Assembly: GCA_040509755.1 (NCBI GenBank)
Contig: JBEVKF010000090.1
Coordinates: forward strand, 1-29,499
Source: JACVRW01 sp040509755
GTDB lineage: Bacteria > Actinomycetota > Thermoleophilia > Solirubrobacterales > Thermoleophilaceae
DNA: 29,499 bases
Direction: 5' to 3'
The notes beneath the pieces were generated by a model, which was not told the DNA's origin, ran no database searches, and saw only the letters and a list, made by a program, of their open reading frames with translations. Positions 18,828-26,297 of the stretch are shown one piece after another (the first letter of the stretch is position 1; each line of letters begins with the position of its first letter). Position numbers and translations under genes: made by a program.

Positions 18828-19460
18828 CTACAGGCCGAGGTCGCCGGCGTAGTGGTCGCGGTACTCCTTGCGGCGCTCGAGCACGTTGTCCACGTAGGCG
18901 CGCGTCTCCGGGAACGGGATGTCGCTCGCGGCGTCGAAGTCGTCCGACCCGCCGGCCTTCGCCACCCACCGGTCGACATTGGTCTGGCCGGCGTTGTAGG
19001 CGGCGGCCGCCAGCGACTCCTGGCCCTCGTAGTGGTCGATCAGGTAGCGCAGGAAGTAGGCGCCGTAGGCGATGTTGATCTGGGGATCGGCGAGGTCCTC
19101 CTGCTGGAAGCGATAGCCGCCCGTTCGGTCGGCGATGAAGTCGGCGGTCTCCGGCGTGATCTGCATCAGCCCGCGCGCGCCTGCGTGCGAGGTCTGGTCG
19201 CGGAAGCGCGATTCCTCGTAGATCACCGCGGCGATCAGAGCAGCGTCGAGGTTCTTGTCGCGCGCCTGCTGGCGGATGATGTCGTCGTGTCGCAGCGGCA
19301 GCGTGATCTCGCGCACGGCCTCGCCGAGCGGACCGGCCCCGGTGACGAAGGCAAGGAGCGTGGCCGCGAGCAGGGCAGCGACGGCGATCGCCGCCAGCCG
19401 GCGTCGCCGTACCCGCGCGCGCGAAGGGCGTCGTGCGATGCGGTGGGCGTGTGAGCTCAC
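18828..19460 (-). CDS. Membrane-anchored Slt-type lytic transglycosylase
   Basis: A 210-residue enzyme that cleaves the MurNAc-GlcNAc bond of peptidoglycan with 1,6-anhydro product formation. A strongly basic N terminus (RRPSRARVRRRR) and one hydrophobic segment at about 22-43 make a type II membrane anchor. The SLT domain follows: AVIYEESRF with catalytic Glu (E83), GARGLMQITPETADF, INIAYGAYFLRYLI and AAYNAGQTNVDRW, all in the family order. No LysM or other wall-binding domain. The GTG start at 19460 overlaps the coaE stop by 4 bp (GTGA). Coupling with coaE is the sequence's only hint about regulation. Confidence 0.92.
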   Translation of the reverse strand: MSSHAHRIARRPSRARVRRRRLAAIAVAALLAATLLAFVTGAGPLGEAVREITLPLRHDDIIRQQARDKNLDAALIAAVIYEESRFRDQTSHAGARGLMQITPETADFIADRTGGYRFQQEDLADPQINIAYGAYFLRYLIDHYEGQESLAAAAYNAGQTNVDRWVAKAGGSDDFDAASDIPFPETRAYVDNVLERRKEYRDHYAGDLGL

Positions 19461-20050
19461 TGCCCTTCGAGTTTGGCAAGTACGCGGGACAGTGACTCCC
19501 TCAGCTCGTCGAGGGAGCCGTCGTTGCGCACCGTGAAGTCCGCTCTCTGCGCCTTTTCCGCCTGAGTCAGCTGGCGCACCGATCGTTCGGGGATCGCCGC
19601 ATGCCCGCGCGCCGCGGCGCGGCGCTCACGCACGGCCTCGTCGGCGACGACCGCGATCGTGCCGTCGAAGACGGCCTCCATATGCGACTCGAAGAGCAGC
19701 GGGACTTCGACGACGGCCGCGCGCGGCGGCGGGTCCACCGCCTCGACTTCCTGCCTCCAAGCGGCCACCCGCTCCCCCACGCGAGGCCAGAGCGTCTCCT
19801 CAAGCCACGAACGCGCCGCATCGTCGCCGAACACGCGCTCGGCTATGGCCGACCGGTCCAGTGTCCCCTCACGGACGACATCGGTGCCGAGGCGGCCGCT
19901 GACCAGCTCGCGCAGCTCGTCGCCCAGGAGCAGCTCGTGGACGACGGCATCCGTCGAGAGCGTGGCAGCGCCCAACTGCCCGAGCAGGCGAAGCGACTCC
20001 GACTTCCCCACTCCCAGCCCACCGGTAAGTCCCACGAAGGGGACCCCCAT
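19457..20050 (-). CDS. coaE: Dephospho-CoA kinase
   Basis: CoaE phosphorylates the 3'-hydroxyl of dephospho-CoA, the last step of CoA synthesis. The 197-residue product has P-loop GLTGGLGVGKS (7-17), STDAVVHELL (the DAD-like substrate region), VVEVPLLFES with the conserved PLLFE motif, and RRAAARGHAAIPERSVRQLTQAEKAQRADFTVRNDGS, which matches the family C-terminal half. The frame is open to 20239 through the rpsA repeat tail; the ATG at 20050, 4 bp after the rpsA stop, gives the family N terminus. The rpsA-coaE order is common in actinobacteria. Confidence 0.95.
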   Translation of the reverse strand: MGVPFVGLTGGLGVGKSESLRLLGQLGAATLSTDAVVHELLLGDELRELVSGRLGTDVVREGTLDRSAIAERVFGDDAARSWLEETLWPRVGERVAAWRQEVEAVDPPPRAAVVEVPLLFESHMEAVFDGTIAVVADEAVRERRAAARGHAAIPERSVRQLTQAEKAQRADFTVRNDGSLDELRESLSRVLAKLEGQ

Positions 20051-20054
20051 TTCG

Positions 20055-21659
20055 CTACTCCTCGGGCGGGGCCTCGTCCGCCGGGACGGCGTCCTCGGGG
20101 GCGGGCTCCTGCTCGGCGGCCGGTTCCTCGGCCACAGGCTCTTCGGCGACAGGCTCCTCGACGACGGGCTCCTCGGCCACAGGCTCCTCGACGACAGGCT
20201 CCTCGACCACAGGCTCCTGGACGACAGGCTCCTCGGCAACAGGCTCCTCGGCGACAGGCTCGTCCGCTACAGGCGCCTCGGCCGCGGGCTCAGCGGCAGG
20301 GGCGGGCTCGGGCGCTTGCGCCGCCGGCGCCTCGGCCGGGCGCTCCAGCGGCGGCGCCTCCTCCGCGTCATCGGGGCTACCGAAATCGGCCACGGCGGCG
20401 CGCAGGTCGTCGATCCCGCTGACGCTCGGCCCGGCGAAGACGTCCTCGGACAGGCCGAGGTCGGGCACGTCGCCGAGCTCGCCCTCGGCAACGGCGGCGG
20501 CGGCCGCGCCGGCGGCCGCGGCCGACTTGATGTGCGCAAGCTGCTCGGCCACGCGCTTGACGCTGAGCGAGAGGCGGCGGCGCTCGGAGTCGATCTCGAG
20601 GATCTTCACGCGCACGTCCTGGCCCGGCTCGAGGATCTCGCGGGGGTTCTCGACGTGATGGTGAGCGAGCTCGGAGATGTGAACGAGCCCCTCGACTCCG
20701 TCCATGATCTCCACGAAGGATCCGAAGGTGACGACCTTGGTGACCTTGCCCTCGAGCTCGTCCCCGACCCGGTAGGTGTCGATGACCCGCTGCCACGGGT
20801 CCTCCTGGGTCTGCTTGAGGCCGAGCGAGATGCGCTGGCGGTCACGGTCGATGTCGAGCACCTTGACCGGGACCACGTCGCCGATGGCGAGGATCTCCGA
20901 TGGGTGGTTGACGTGTGACCAGGACAGCTCGGAGATGTGGATCAGGCCGTCGATGCCGTCCAGGTCCACGAAGGCCCCGAAGTCGACGATGTTGGAGATC
21001 GCGCCCTCGACGATCATGCCCGGCTCGAGACGGTCCAAGATCTGCTGGCGGACCTCCTTGCGCTCCTCCTCGAGCACCGCGCGGCGCGAGAGCACCACAT
21101 TGTTGCGCGAGCGGTTGAGCTCGATCACCTTGCACTCGATCTTGGTACCGAGGAACTCATCGAGGTTCTGGACGCGCCGGATGTCGACCAGTGAGGCAGG
21201 CAGGAAGCCGCGTACGCCGAGGTCGATGATCAGCCCGCCCTTGACCACTTCGATCACGCTGCCCTCGACCGGCTCACCGGATTCGGCGGCGGCCTCGATC
21301 TTGCGCCATGCCTTCTCGAAGCGGGCGCGCTTCTTCGAGAGCAGCAGGCGGCCGTCCTGGTCTTCCTTGGTCAGGACGAGAGCGTCGACCTCCTCGCCCA
21401 GCTCGACCTCGTCGTGCGGATCGACGGACTTGCGAATGGAGAGCTCGTTGAGGAGGATGACCCCCTCGCTCTTGTACCCGATGTCGACCAGGACCTCGTC
21501 CTGATCGATCTGGACGACCTTCCCGGACACGACGTCACCCTCCTCGAAGGGAACGATCGTGGCGTCGTAGTTGGGGACAATCTGGCCGTCGATCTCGAGC
21601 AGCATGCCGCCCGATCCTTCGACCGTCCGTGGTTCCGTAAGCGTCTCTGTATCCGGCAC
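20055..21659 (-). CDS. rpsA: Ribosomal protein S1
   Basis: S1 binds mRNA on the 30S subunit and helps initiation. The 534-residue product has four S1 (OB-fold) domains starting near FEEGDVVSGKVV, EPVEGSVIEVV, PGMIVEGAISNIV and GDELEGKVTKVV, the later two with the strongly conserved FGAFVDLDGIDGLIHISELSW and FGSFVEIMDGVEGLVHISEL. After residue about 400 comes a long Ala-rich and then acidic tail whose last part is a pentapeptide EEPV(A/V) repeat. The GTG at 21659 is preferred because a TACCCT hexamer lies about 10 nt before it and the resulting N terminus resembles relatives; ATG at 21605 with AAGGA upstream is the alternative. Leads directly into coaE. Confidence 0.92.
   Translation of the reverse strand: MPDTETLTEPRTVEGSGGMLLEIDGQIVPNYDATIVPFEEGDVVSGKVVQIDQDEVLVDIGYKSEGVILLNELSIRKSVDPHDEVELGEEVDALVLTKEDQDGRLLLSKKRARFEKAWRKIEAAAESGEPVEGSVIEVVKGGLIIDLGVRGFLPASLVDIRRVQNLDEFLGTKIECKVIELNRSRNNVVLSRRAVLEEERKEVRQQILDRLEPGMIVEGAISNIVDFGAFVDLDGIDGLIHISELSWSHVNHPSEILAIGDVVPVKVLDIDRDRQRISLGLKQTQEDPWQRVIDTYRVGDELEGKVTKVVTFGSFVEIMDGVEGLVHISELAHHHVENPREILEPGQDVRVKILEIDSERRRLSLSVKRVAEQLAHIKSAAAAGAAAAAVAEGELGDVPDLGLSEDVFAGPSVSGIDDLRAAVADFGSPDDAEEAPPLERPAEAPAAQAPEPAPAAEPAAEAPVADEPVAEEPVAEEPVVQEPVVEEPVVEEPVAEEPVVEEPVAEEPVAEEPAAEQEPAPEDAVPADEAPPEE
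20121..20270 (-). repeat. 15-bp tandem repeat encoding the EEPV(A/V) tail of S1
   Basis: About ten 15-bp units of the plus-strand form ACAGGCTCCTCGRCG, in frame with rpsA, encoding DEPVA/EEPVA/EEPVV/QEPVV units. Units differ mainly at the Ala/Val codon. Such tracts are prone to copy-number slippage; each unit is 15 bp, so gain or loss keeps the frame. Confidence 0.85.
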
Positions 21660-21732
21660 TGAGGCTGCAAGGGTAGCTAAGCCACGGGCAATCGGCGCAT
21701 CCAGGCCCGTGCGGACGGCTAATCTGCCCCGC
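21660..21732. promoter_or_regulatory. Divergent promoter region rpsA / FAD oxidoreductase
   Basis: A 73-bp gap. On the plus strand TAATCT at 21720-21725 lies 7 nt before the oxidoreductase ATG, again the leaderless arrangement, and identical to the hexamer before the UDG gene. On the minus strand TACCCT lies about 10 nt before the rpsA GTG. No clear -35 elements. Confidence 0.42.
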
Positions 21733-22866
21733 ATGCCGACTCGCGCCACCAAACGCGGGAGTGCTCGCACCCCTCTGACCGGGGATTGCGACGTCCTGAT
21801 CTGCGGCGCCAGCTTCGCCGGGTTGGCCGTCGCGCGCGAGCTCTCGGGCAGCGGCGCACGCGTGCTCGTGATCGACCGCTACGAGATCGGCGAGCGCCAG
21901 ACCTCGGCCTGCGGCATCCCGACCGAGTGGCTGCAGGCGATGGACCTGATGGGCTCGCACCGGCAGACCTTCCCGGACTTGCTCGTGCACACGGCACATG
22001 GGACCGCGCGGATGAAGCTGCCCTGGACCTTCTCGACCTTCGACTATCGCGAGCTCTGCTCGCTGCTCTGGGAGCAATCAGACGCCGAGTTCGAGACCGC
22101 CAAGGTCGAGGGTCGCAGCGGTGACACCGTGCACACCGATCGCGGCGACCTGACCGCGCCCGTAGTGGTCGACGCGCTCGGCTGGCGGCGCGTGCTCGGG
22201 AGTCGGTATCAGCCCCCGGACGCGCCGCTGTCGCGTGGGCTCGAGGTGCACCCGTGGGGGGACGGTGACGAGCTGGAGATCTGGATCGACCGCCGCTACG
22301 TGCCGGCCGGCTACAGCTGGAGCTTCCCCGCCGGCGACGAGCTCCGCATCGGCGTCGGCTCGTTCGATCCGCGCTTCCACGTCAAGGACACGACCGTCCT
22401 GCTGGCCGAGGATCTGGGGCGCGACCCTGCCGGCTACCAGGGCAACTGGATCCCGCACAAGCTGCGCGCCGCCACCGAGGACGGCGTCTTCTTCGTGGGC
22501 GACTCAGCCGGGCACTGCCTGCCGCTGACGGCGGAGGGAATCCGCACCGCCTTCTATTTCGGCCTGGCCTGCGGGCGCGAGTTGCGAGCGGTCGTCGAGG
22601 AGCGCCAGACGATCGCCCAGGCGCTGGCGCGCTACGGCGACTTCTCCGCCGCGCACGAGTGGAAGTTCCGCTGGATGCTGAACACCCAGAGATTCGTCCC
22701 CAGGGTCCCTCCGCGCGTGCTGTCTCGCGCAATGGGCGCGATGGGGGCAAAGGCATTCGTGGACTGGTCCTTCGGGCACTACCTGGCGATCGCTCCGCCC
22801 GAGTTCGTGGCCGCCGGCGCGGCCCCCGCCAAGCGGCGTCGCTCGCTCGAGCCCGCGGCGGCCTGA
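21733..22866 (+). CDS. FAD-dependent oxidoreductase, geranylgeranyl reductase-like
   Basis: A 377-residue flavoprotein of the p-hydroxybenzoate hydroxylase/geranylgeranyl reductase superfamily. The N-terminal FAD-binding motif is DVLICGASFAGLAVARELSG (GxSxxG variant) followed by VLVIDRYEIGERQTSACG, the latter resembling the GG reductase family. VVVDALGWRRVLG and the second FAD motif GVFFVGDSAGHCLPLTAEGI (ribityl-binding) complete the fold. Likely reduces or hydroxylates a lipid or isoprenoid-type substrate, such as menaquinone side chains or membrane lipids; this is family-level knowledge only. The ATG at 21733 follows TAATCT by 7 nt. The C-terminal tail (AKRRRSLEP) is basic. Confidence 0.87.
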   Translation: MPTRATKRGSARTPLTGDCDVLICGASFAGLAVARELSGSGARVLVIDRYEIGERQTSACGIPTEWLQAMDLMGSHRQTFPDLLVHTAHGTARMKLPWTFSTFDYRELCSLLWEQSDAEFETAKVEGRSGDTVHTDRGDLTAPVVVDALGWRRVLGSRYQPPDAPLSRGLEVHPWGDGDELEIWIDRRYVPAGYSWSFPAGDELRIGVGSFDPRFHVKDTTVLLAEDLGRDPAGYQGNWIPHKLRAATEDGVFFVGDSAGHCLPLTAEGIRTAFYFGLACGRELRAVVEERQTIAQALARYGDFSAAHEWKFRWMLNTQRFVPRVPPRVLSRAMGAMGAKAFVDWSFGHYLAIAPPEFVAAGAAPAKRRRSLEPAAA

Positions 22867-22876
22867 GCCGAAGGCG

Positions 22877-23074
22877 CTAGCGCGAGCGTTGCTCGTTGCG
22901 CCAGAGATCGCGCCAGGCGTGCGCGAGCCACAACACGGCCAGCGCGAGTACCGCGACGGTCAGCGGGAGGGCGTCGCCCGGCTCGAGCGCCCCGAGAGCC
23001 GCGACGAGGATGAACGTCATCACAACGACGGCGCAGAACGCCCAGAACAGATGCCCGAGGTTGTGTAGCCGCAT
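22877..23074 (-). CDS. Small two-helix membrane protein
   Basis: A 65-residue protein with two hydrophobic segments (HLFWAFCAVVVMTFILVAAL, about 8-27, and LPLTVAVLALAVLWLAHAW, about 36-55) and a basic end (RDLWRNEQRSR). No homologue is recognised. ATG at 23074 is the only plausible start. It sits between the FAD oxidoreductase and the catabolic operon; an 89-bp gap to the BKACE gene makes cotranscription possible but unproven. Confidence 0.6.
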   Translation of the reverse strand: MRLHNLGHLFWAFCAVVVMTFILVAALGALEPGDALPLTVAVLALAVLWLAHAWRDLWRNEQRSR

Positions 23075-23163
23075 GGATCGAGGCTCGTGCTGATCGACAC
23101 ATGAATCGTAGCGCGATGGGCTCAGCCGGTACAGGCGCACCGCAGCGCCACTGACACGAACAG

Positions 23164-24078
23164 TCACGGTACGGGCAGGCCCAGCAGGCGGCGCGCGTCG
23201 CTCGCGCTTGCGGGTTCGCGGTCCAGCAGCGGCGCGAGCGTCATGGCCTTTGACACGAGAGCGGCGTTCGACTCCGCTCTTTCGCTCGCCGTCACACGGA
23301 GGTTGTCCTCGAGCCCGACTCGCATGTGCCCGCCCAGCATCAGCGCGGTCGCGGCGAGGTGGAACTGGGCCGGGTAGCCGACCCCGGCCGCCGACCAGGT
23401 GAAGCTCTCGGCCCCGAACAGCTCGATCGCGGTGCGGCGCATGTGCACGAGCTGCTCGATCGTGGCGGCGTTGGCCCCCAGCACGCCGAGCACGAACTGG
23501 ACGTGGAACGGGAAGTCGACGAGCTCCTGCTCGGCCAGGTGGTGGAGGTTGTAGAGGTGGCCGACGTCGTAGACCTCGTACTCGGGCTTGGTGCCCGCCT
23601 CGCGAAACAGCTCGGACAGGCGGTAGACGTCGCGGAAGGTGTTGCGAAACACGTAGTCGCGGGTGGACTCGAGGTACTCGGTCTCCCACTCCGCCATCTC
23701 GGGGCGGTGGCGGACGCCGAAGATCCCGAAGTTGAACGAGCCGCAGTTGAATGTGGCCATCTCCGGCCGGCACTCGGTCACGACCCGCGCGCGCTCCTCG
23801 ATGGTCATGCCCACGCCGCCGCCGCTGGTGGGCTGCGCGATCGCGTCGCAGCGCTCGCCGATGCCGGCGAGCACCTCGCGGAACAGCCCGAGATCGGCGA
23901 TCGGCTTGCCGGTCTCGGGCTCGCGCACGTGCAGGTGGACGATCGCCGCCCCGGCCCCGTGGGCGCCGGCGGCCGACTCGACGATCTCCTCCGGGGTGAC
24001 CGGGATCGCAGCGCTCTGGCCCGGCACGCTCATGCCGCCCGTGACAGCGCACGAGAGGAAGACCGGGTCGAGGCTCAC
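23164..24078 (-). CDS. BKACE-family beta-keto acid cleavage enzyme (DUF849)
   Basis: A 304-residue enzyme of the family that cleaves a beta-keto acid with acetyl-CoA to give acetoacetate and a new acyl-CoA (prototype: 3-keto-5-aminohexanoate cleavage enzyme of lysine fermentation). The TIM barrel begins PVFLSCAVTGG; the zinc ligands are H48 and H50 in IVHLHVREP, followed by TSGGGVGMTIEERA, PEMATFNCGSFNFG, EYEVYDVGHLYNL and the late VGLEDNLRV holding the expected third ligand Glu. The substrate pocket differs between subfamilies and cannot be read here. GTG at 24078 overlaps the MFS stop (GTGA). Last gene of the right-hand operon. Confidence 0.92.
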   Translation of the reverse strand: MSLDPVFLSCAVTGGMSVPGQSAAIPVTPEEIVESAAGAHGAGAAIVHLHVREPETGKPIADLGLFREVLAGIGERCDAIAQPTSGGGVGMTIEERARVVTECRPEMATFNCGSFNFGIFGVRHRPEMAEWETEYLESTRDYVFRNTFRDVYRLSELFREAGTKPEYEVYDVGHLYNLHHLAEQELVDFPFHVQFVLGVLGANAATIEQLVHMRRTAIELFGAESFTWSAAGVGYPAQFHLAATALMLGGHMRVGLEDNLRVTASERAESNAALVSKAMTLAPLLDREPASASDARRLLGLPVP

Positions 24079-25253
24079 GTCGGCACCACCCCCCGCCCGA
24101 GCCGCACCGGTGGGCGCAGCCGTGCCGGCGACAGGGGCATGATCGCCGCGACGAGGCAGGCCGCAACCCCAACCAGCACCCAGAGGCTCGTCGAGAACGA
24201 GCCCGTGATGTCGCGCACCGCGCCCAGGCCCAGCGGGCCCAAGGCGGCGATCGTGTAGCCGGCCCCCAGCATGAGACCGACCACCGCGCCGGTCTCGGCG
24301 GGCTCGTTCGCCACGTCCAGCGGCAGGGTGAGCGTGAGCGGGAATGTCGCGCCGATGCCGAGCCCGGCGAGCGCCGCCCAGGCCCAGCCGCCGCCGGGCA
24401 CCGACGCTATCCCGATCGTGGCCACCAGGATCGCGCCGGCCGAGAGCCCGAGCCACTGCCGCCGCGATCCCAGGCGGTCCGCGAAGAAGGGCAGGAGCAG
24501 GCCGCTGGGAAGCGCGGCGATGCTCATCACCCCGACCAGCGCACCCGCGGCCTGGTCGCTCCAGCCGCGCTCCTGGAAGGAGTCCGGCATCCAGGAAATC
24601 AGCCCGTAGTAGACGATCGACTGCAGCGCGAAGACCGCCACGAGCGCCCAGACGATCCGGCGGCCGAGCGGGAGGCGCGGCGGCGTGGTGGTGGCGCGCT
24701 CGCCCGCCGGAGGGGTCAGCAGCATCCAGCCGATGAAGCAGAGGATCGTGGCCGCCGAGAAGACCGCCAGCGAGGCGCGCCAGCCGCCGAACGCAGCCGC
24801 GATCGGCACGGCCAGGGCCGACGACAGGGCCGAGCCCATGTTGATGCCCGTGGTGTAAACCCCGCTCGCGAAGGCGGGCCGGTGAGCAAACCGCTCCTTG
24901 ACCGCCACGGGCAGCAGCGCGCCGGCCACGCCCATCCCGATGCCGATGGGGACGGTCAGCGTCAGCACGAGCGGCGCGCCGGGGGCCGCGGCGCGGAGCA
25001 GGCCGAAGATCGCGATGCCCGCCAGGCAGGCGCCGATCGCGGCACGGGTGCCCAGGCGCCCGGCGACGTAGGCGGCCGGCGGGGCGAAGAGGCCCATGCA
25101 CAGCACCGGGATCGTCGCCAGCAGGCCGGCCACGGCGTGCGAGATCCCCAGGTCCTCGTCGATCTCGGGCAGGAGCGGGCCGACCCCGACCAGTTGCGGG
25201 CGCAGAGCGAGCGCGCCCAGAAAGAGCGCGGCGAGAACGGCCCACGCCTTCAC
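24075..25253 (-). CDS. MFS transporter, CynX/NimT-like
   Basis: A 392-residue major facilitator with about twelve hydrophobic segments. The N terminus ALFLGALALRPQLVGVGPLLP is typical of the CynX/NimT (COG2807) group, which carry cyanate, nitroimidazole or small organic anions. Loop 2-3 AAYVAGRLGTRAAIG is the MFS signature; a basic central loop (GERATTTPPRLPLGRR) separates the halves. The last 15 residues are a Pro/Arg-rich tail. GTG at 25253 overlaps the dehydrogenase stop by 4 bp. In this operon it most likely imports the substrate, or exports a product; no direct evidence for either. Confidence 0.9.
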   Translation of the reverse strand: MKAWAVLAALFLGALALRPQLVGVGPLLPEIDEDLGISHAVAGLLATIPVLCMGLFAPPAAYVAGRLGTRAAIGACLAGIAIFGLLRAAAPGAPLVLTLTVPIGIGMGVAGALLPVAVKERFAHRPAFASGVYTTGINMGSALSSALAVPIAAAFGGWRASLAVFSAATILCFIGWMLLTPPAGERATTTPPRLPLGRRIVWALVAVFALQSIVYYGLISWMPDSFQERGWSDQAAGALVGVMSIAALPSGLLLPFFADRLGSRRQWLGLSAGAILVATIGIASVPGGGWAWAALAGLGIGATFPLTLTLPLDVANEPAETGAVVGLMLGAGYTIAALGPLGLGAVRDITGSFSTSLWVLVGVAACLVAAIMPLSPARLRPPVRLGRGVVPT

Positions 25254-26293
25254 GGGCGGACGATCACCTTGAGCGCGCCGTCCACCCTCTCGGTGAAGAC
25301 GCGGTACGCCTCGGCGAAGTCGTCGAGCGCAAAGCGATGGGTGATCAGATCGCGGAGCGGGATGCGCCCGGCGGCCACCAGCGCGATCGCCTCCGGCATC
25401 TCACCCGCGGCGGCGCGCACGCCGGTGACCTCGATCTCGTCCAGGACGAGGCGCCGCAGCGGGATCGGCGCGGGCTCGAGCGGGATGCCGATCACCGCCA
25501 CGCGGCCGCCCTTGCGCACCATCTCGACGCAGCGGCCGACGGCCGCCGGGTCGCCCGAGCACTCGAGCGCGACGTCGGCGCCGCGTCCGCCCGTGCGCTC
25601 GCGGATCGCCTCCACGGGGTCCTCTGCCGTGAAGTCGACCGGCTCGTGTCCCAGCTCGGCCGCCTTCGCGAGGCGTGCGCCACGCCCGACCACGAGCACC
25701 CGGCCGGCGCCGAGCGCGCGGGCGCACTCGGCCACGAGCAGGCCCATCACACCCGGGCCAATGACGGCGACGCTGTCGCCCGGCGCCTGACCGCCGCGCT
25801 TGACCGTGTGCAGCGCGATCGAGGTGGGGTCGAGCATCGCCGCCTCCTCGTCGCTCAGCTCGTCGGGCACGGCGAAGACCGACTTGACCGAGTGCACGAC
25901 ATAGTCGGCGTACGCGCCCTGGGTGTAGTGGCCGTACTGGCGGTGCAGGCGCTCGTCGCCGTAGTTCTCGCAGAGGTTGTAGCGACCCTCGACGCACAGC
26001 CGGCAGAAGCCGCACCCCGCGTGCGAGGTGCCCGCCACCCGCGTGCCGACCTCCCAGCCCAGCTCAGCCGCGCCCGGACCGAGCTCGACCACCTCCCCCG
26101 ACCACTCATGTCCGGGGATGAAGGGGAACTCCTTCGGCCAGAAGCCCGGAAAGTCGCCCCCGATGATGTGCGGGTCGGTGCCGCAGATCGCGAGCGCATT
26201 CACGCGGCAGAGCACCTCGTTCGGCCCGGGCTCGGGCCGGGCTACGTCCTCGACCGAGAAGCGGTTGGGCTCGTGGACGACCAATGCCTTCAT
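25250..26293 (-). CDS. Zinc-dependent alcohol dehydrogenase (MDR family)
   Basis: A 347-residue medium-chain dehydrogenase. Catalytic zinc: C37 (ICGTD), H62 and E63 (GHEWSG). Structural zinc: C94, C97, C100 and C108 in GCGFCRLCVEGRYNLC. Cofactor site: VAVIGPGVMGLLVAECARAL (GxGxxG variant). The C-terminal part LRDLITHRFALDDFAEAYRVF is standard. Family members oxidise secondary alcohols or polyols such as threonine, sorbitol or butanediol with NAD(P). In this operon it could convert a hydroxy acid to the keto acid that the BKACE enzyme cleaves; that link is inference. ATG at 26293, 4 bp after the HD-cyclase stop. Confidence 0.93.
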   Translation of the reverse strand: MKALVVHEPNRFSVEDVARPEPGPNEVLCRVNALAICGTDPHIIGGDFPGFWPKEFPFIPGHEWSGEVVELGPGAAELGWEVGTRVAGTSHAGCGFCRLCVEGRYNLCENYGDERLHRQYGHYTQGAYADYVVHSVKSVFAVPDELSDEEAAMLDPTSIALHTVKRGGQAPGDSVAVIGPGVMGLLVAECARALGAGRVLVVGRGARLAKAAELGHEPVDFTAEDPVEAIRERTGGRGADVALECSGDPAAVGRCVEMVRKGGRVAVIGIPLEPAPIPLRRLVLDEIEVTGVRAAAGEMPEAIALVAAGRIPLRDLITHRFALDDFAEAYRVFTERVDGALKVIVRP

Positions 26294-26297
26294 TGGT

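Noticed and set aside
20051..20239. Ser/Arg-rich N-terminal extension of CoaE
   Set aside because: It is the rpsA repeat tail read in another frame; the CoaE P-loop begins right after the ATG at 20050.
20121..20270. CRISPR-like array
   Set aside because: Regular repeats without spacers, in frame within rpsA; it is a coding tandem repeat.
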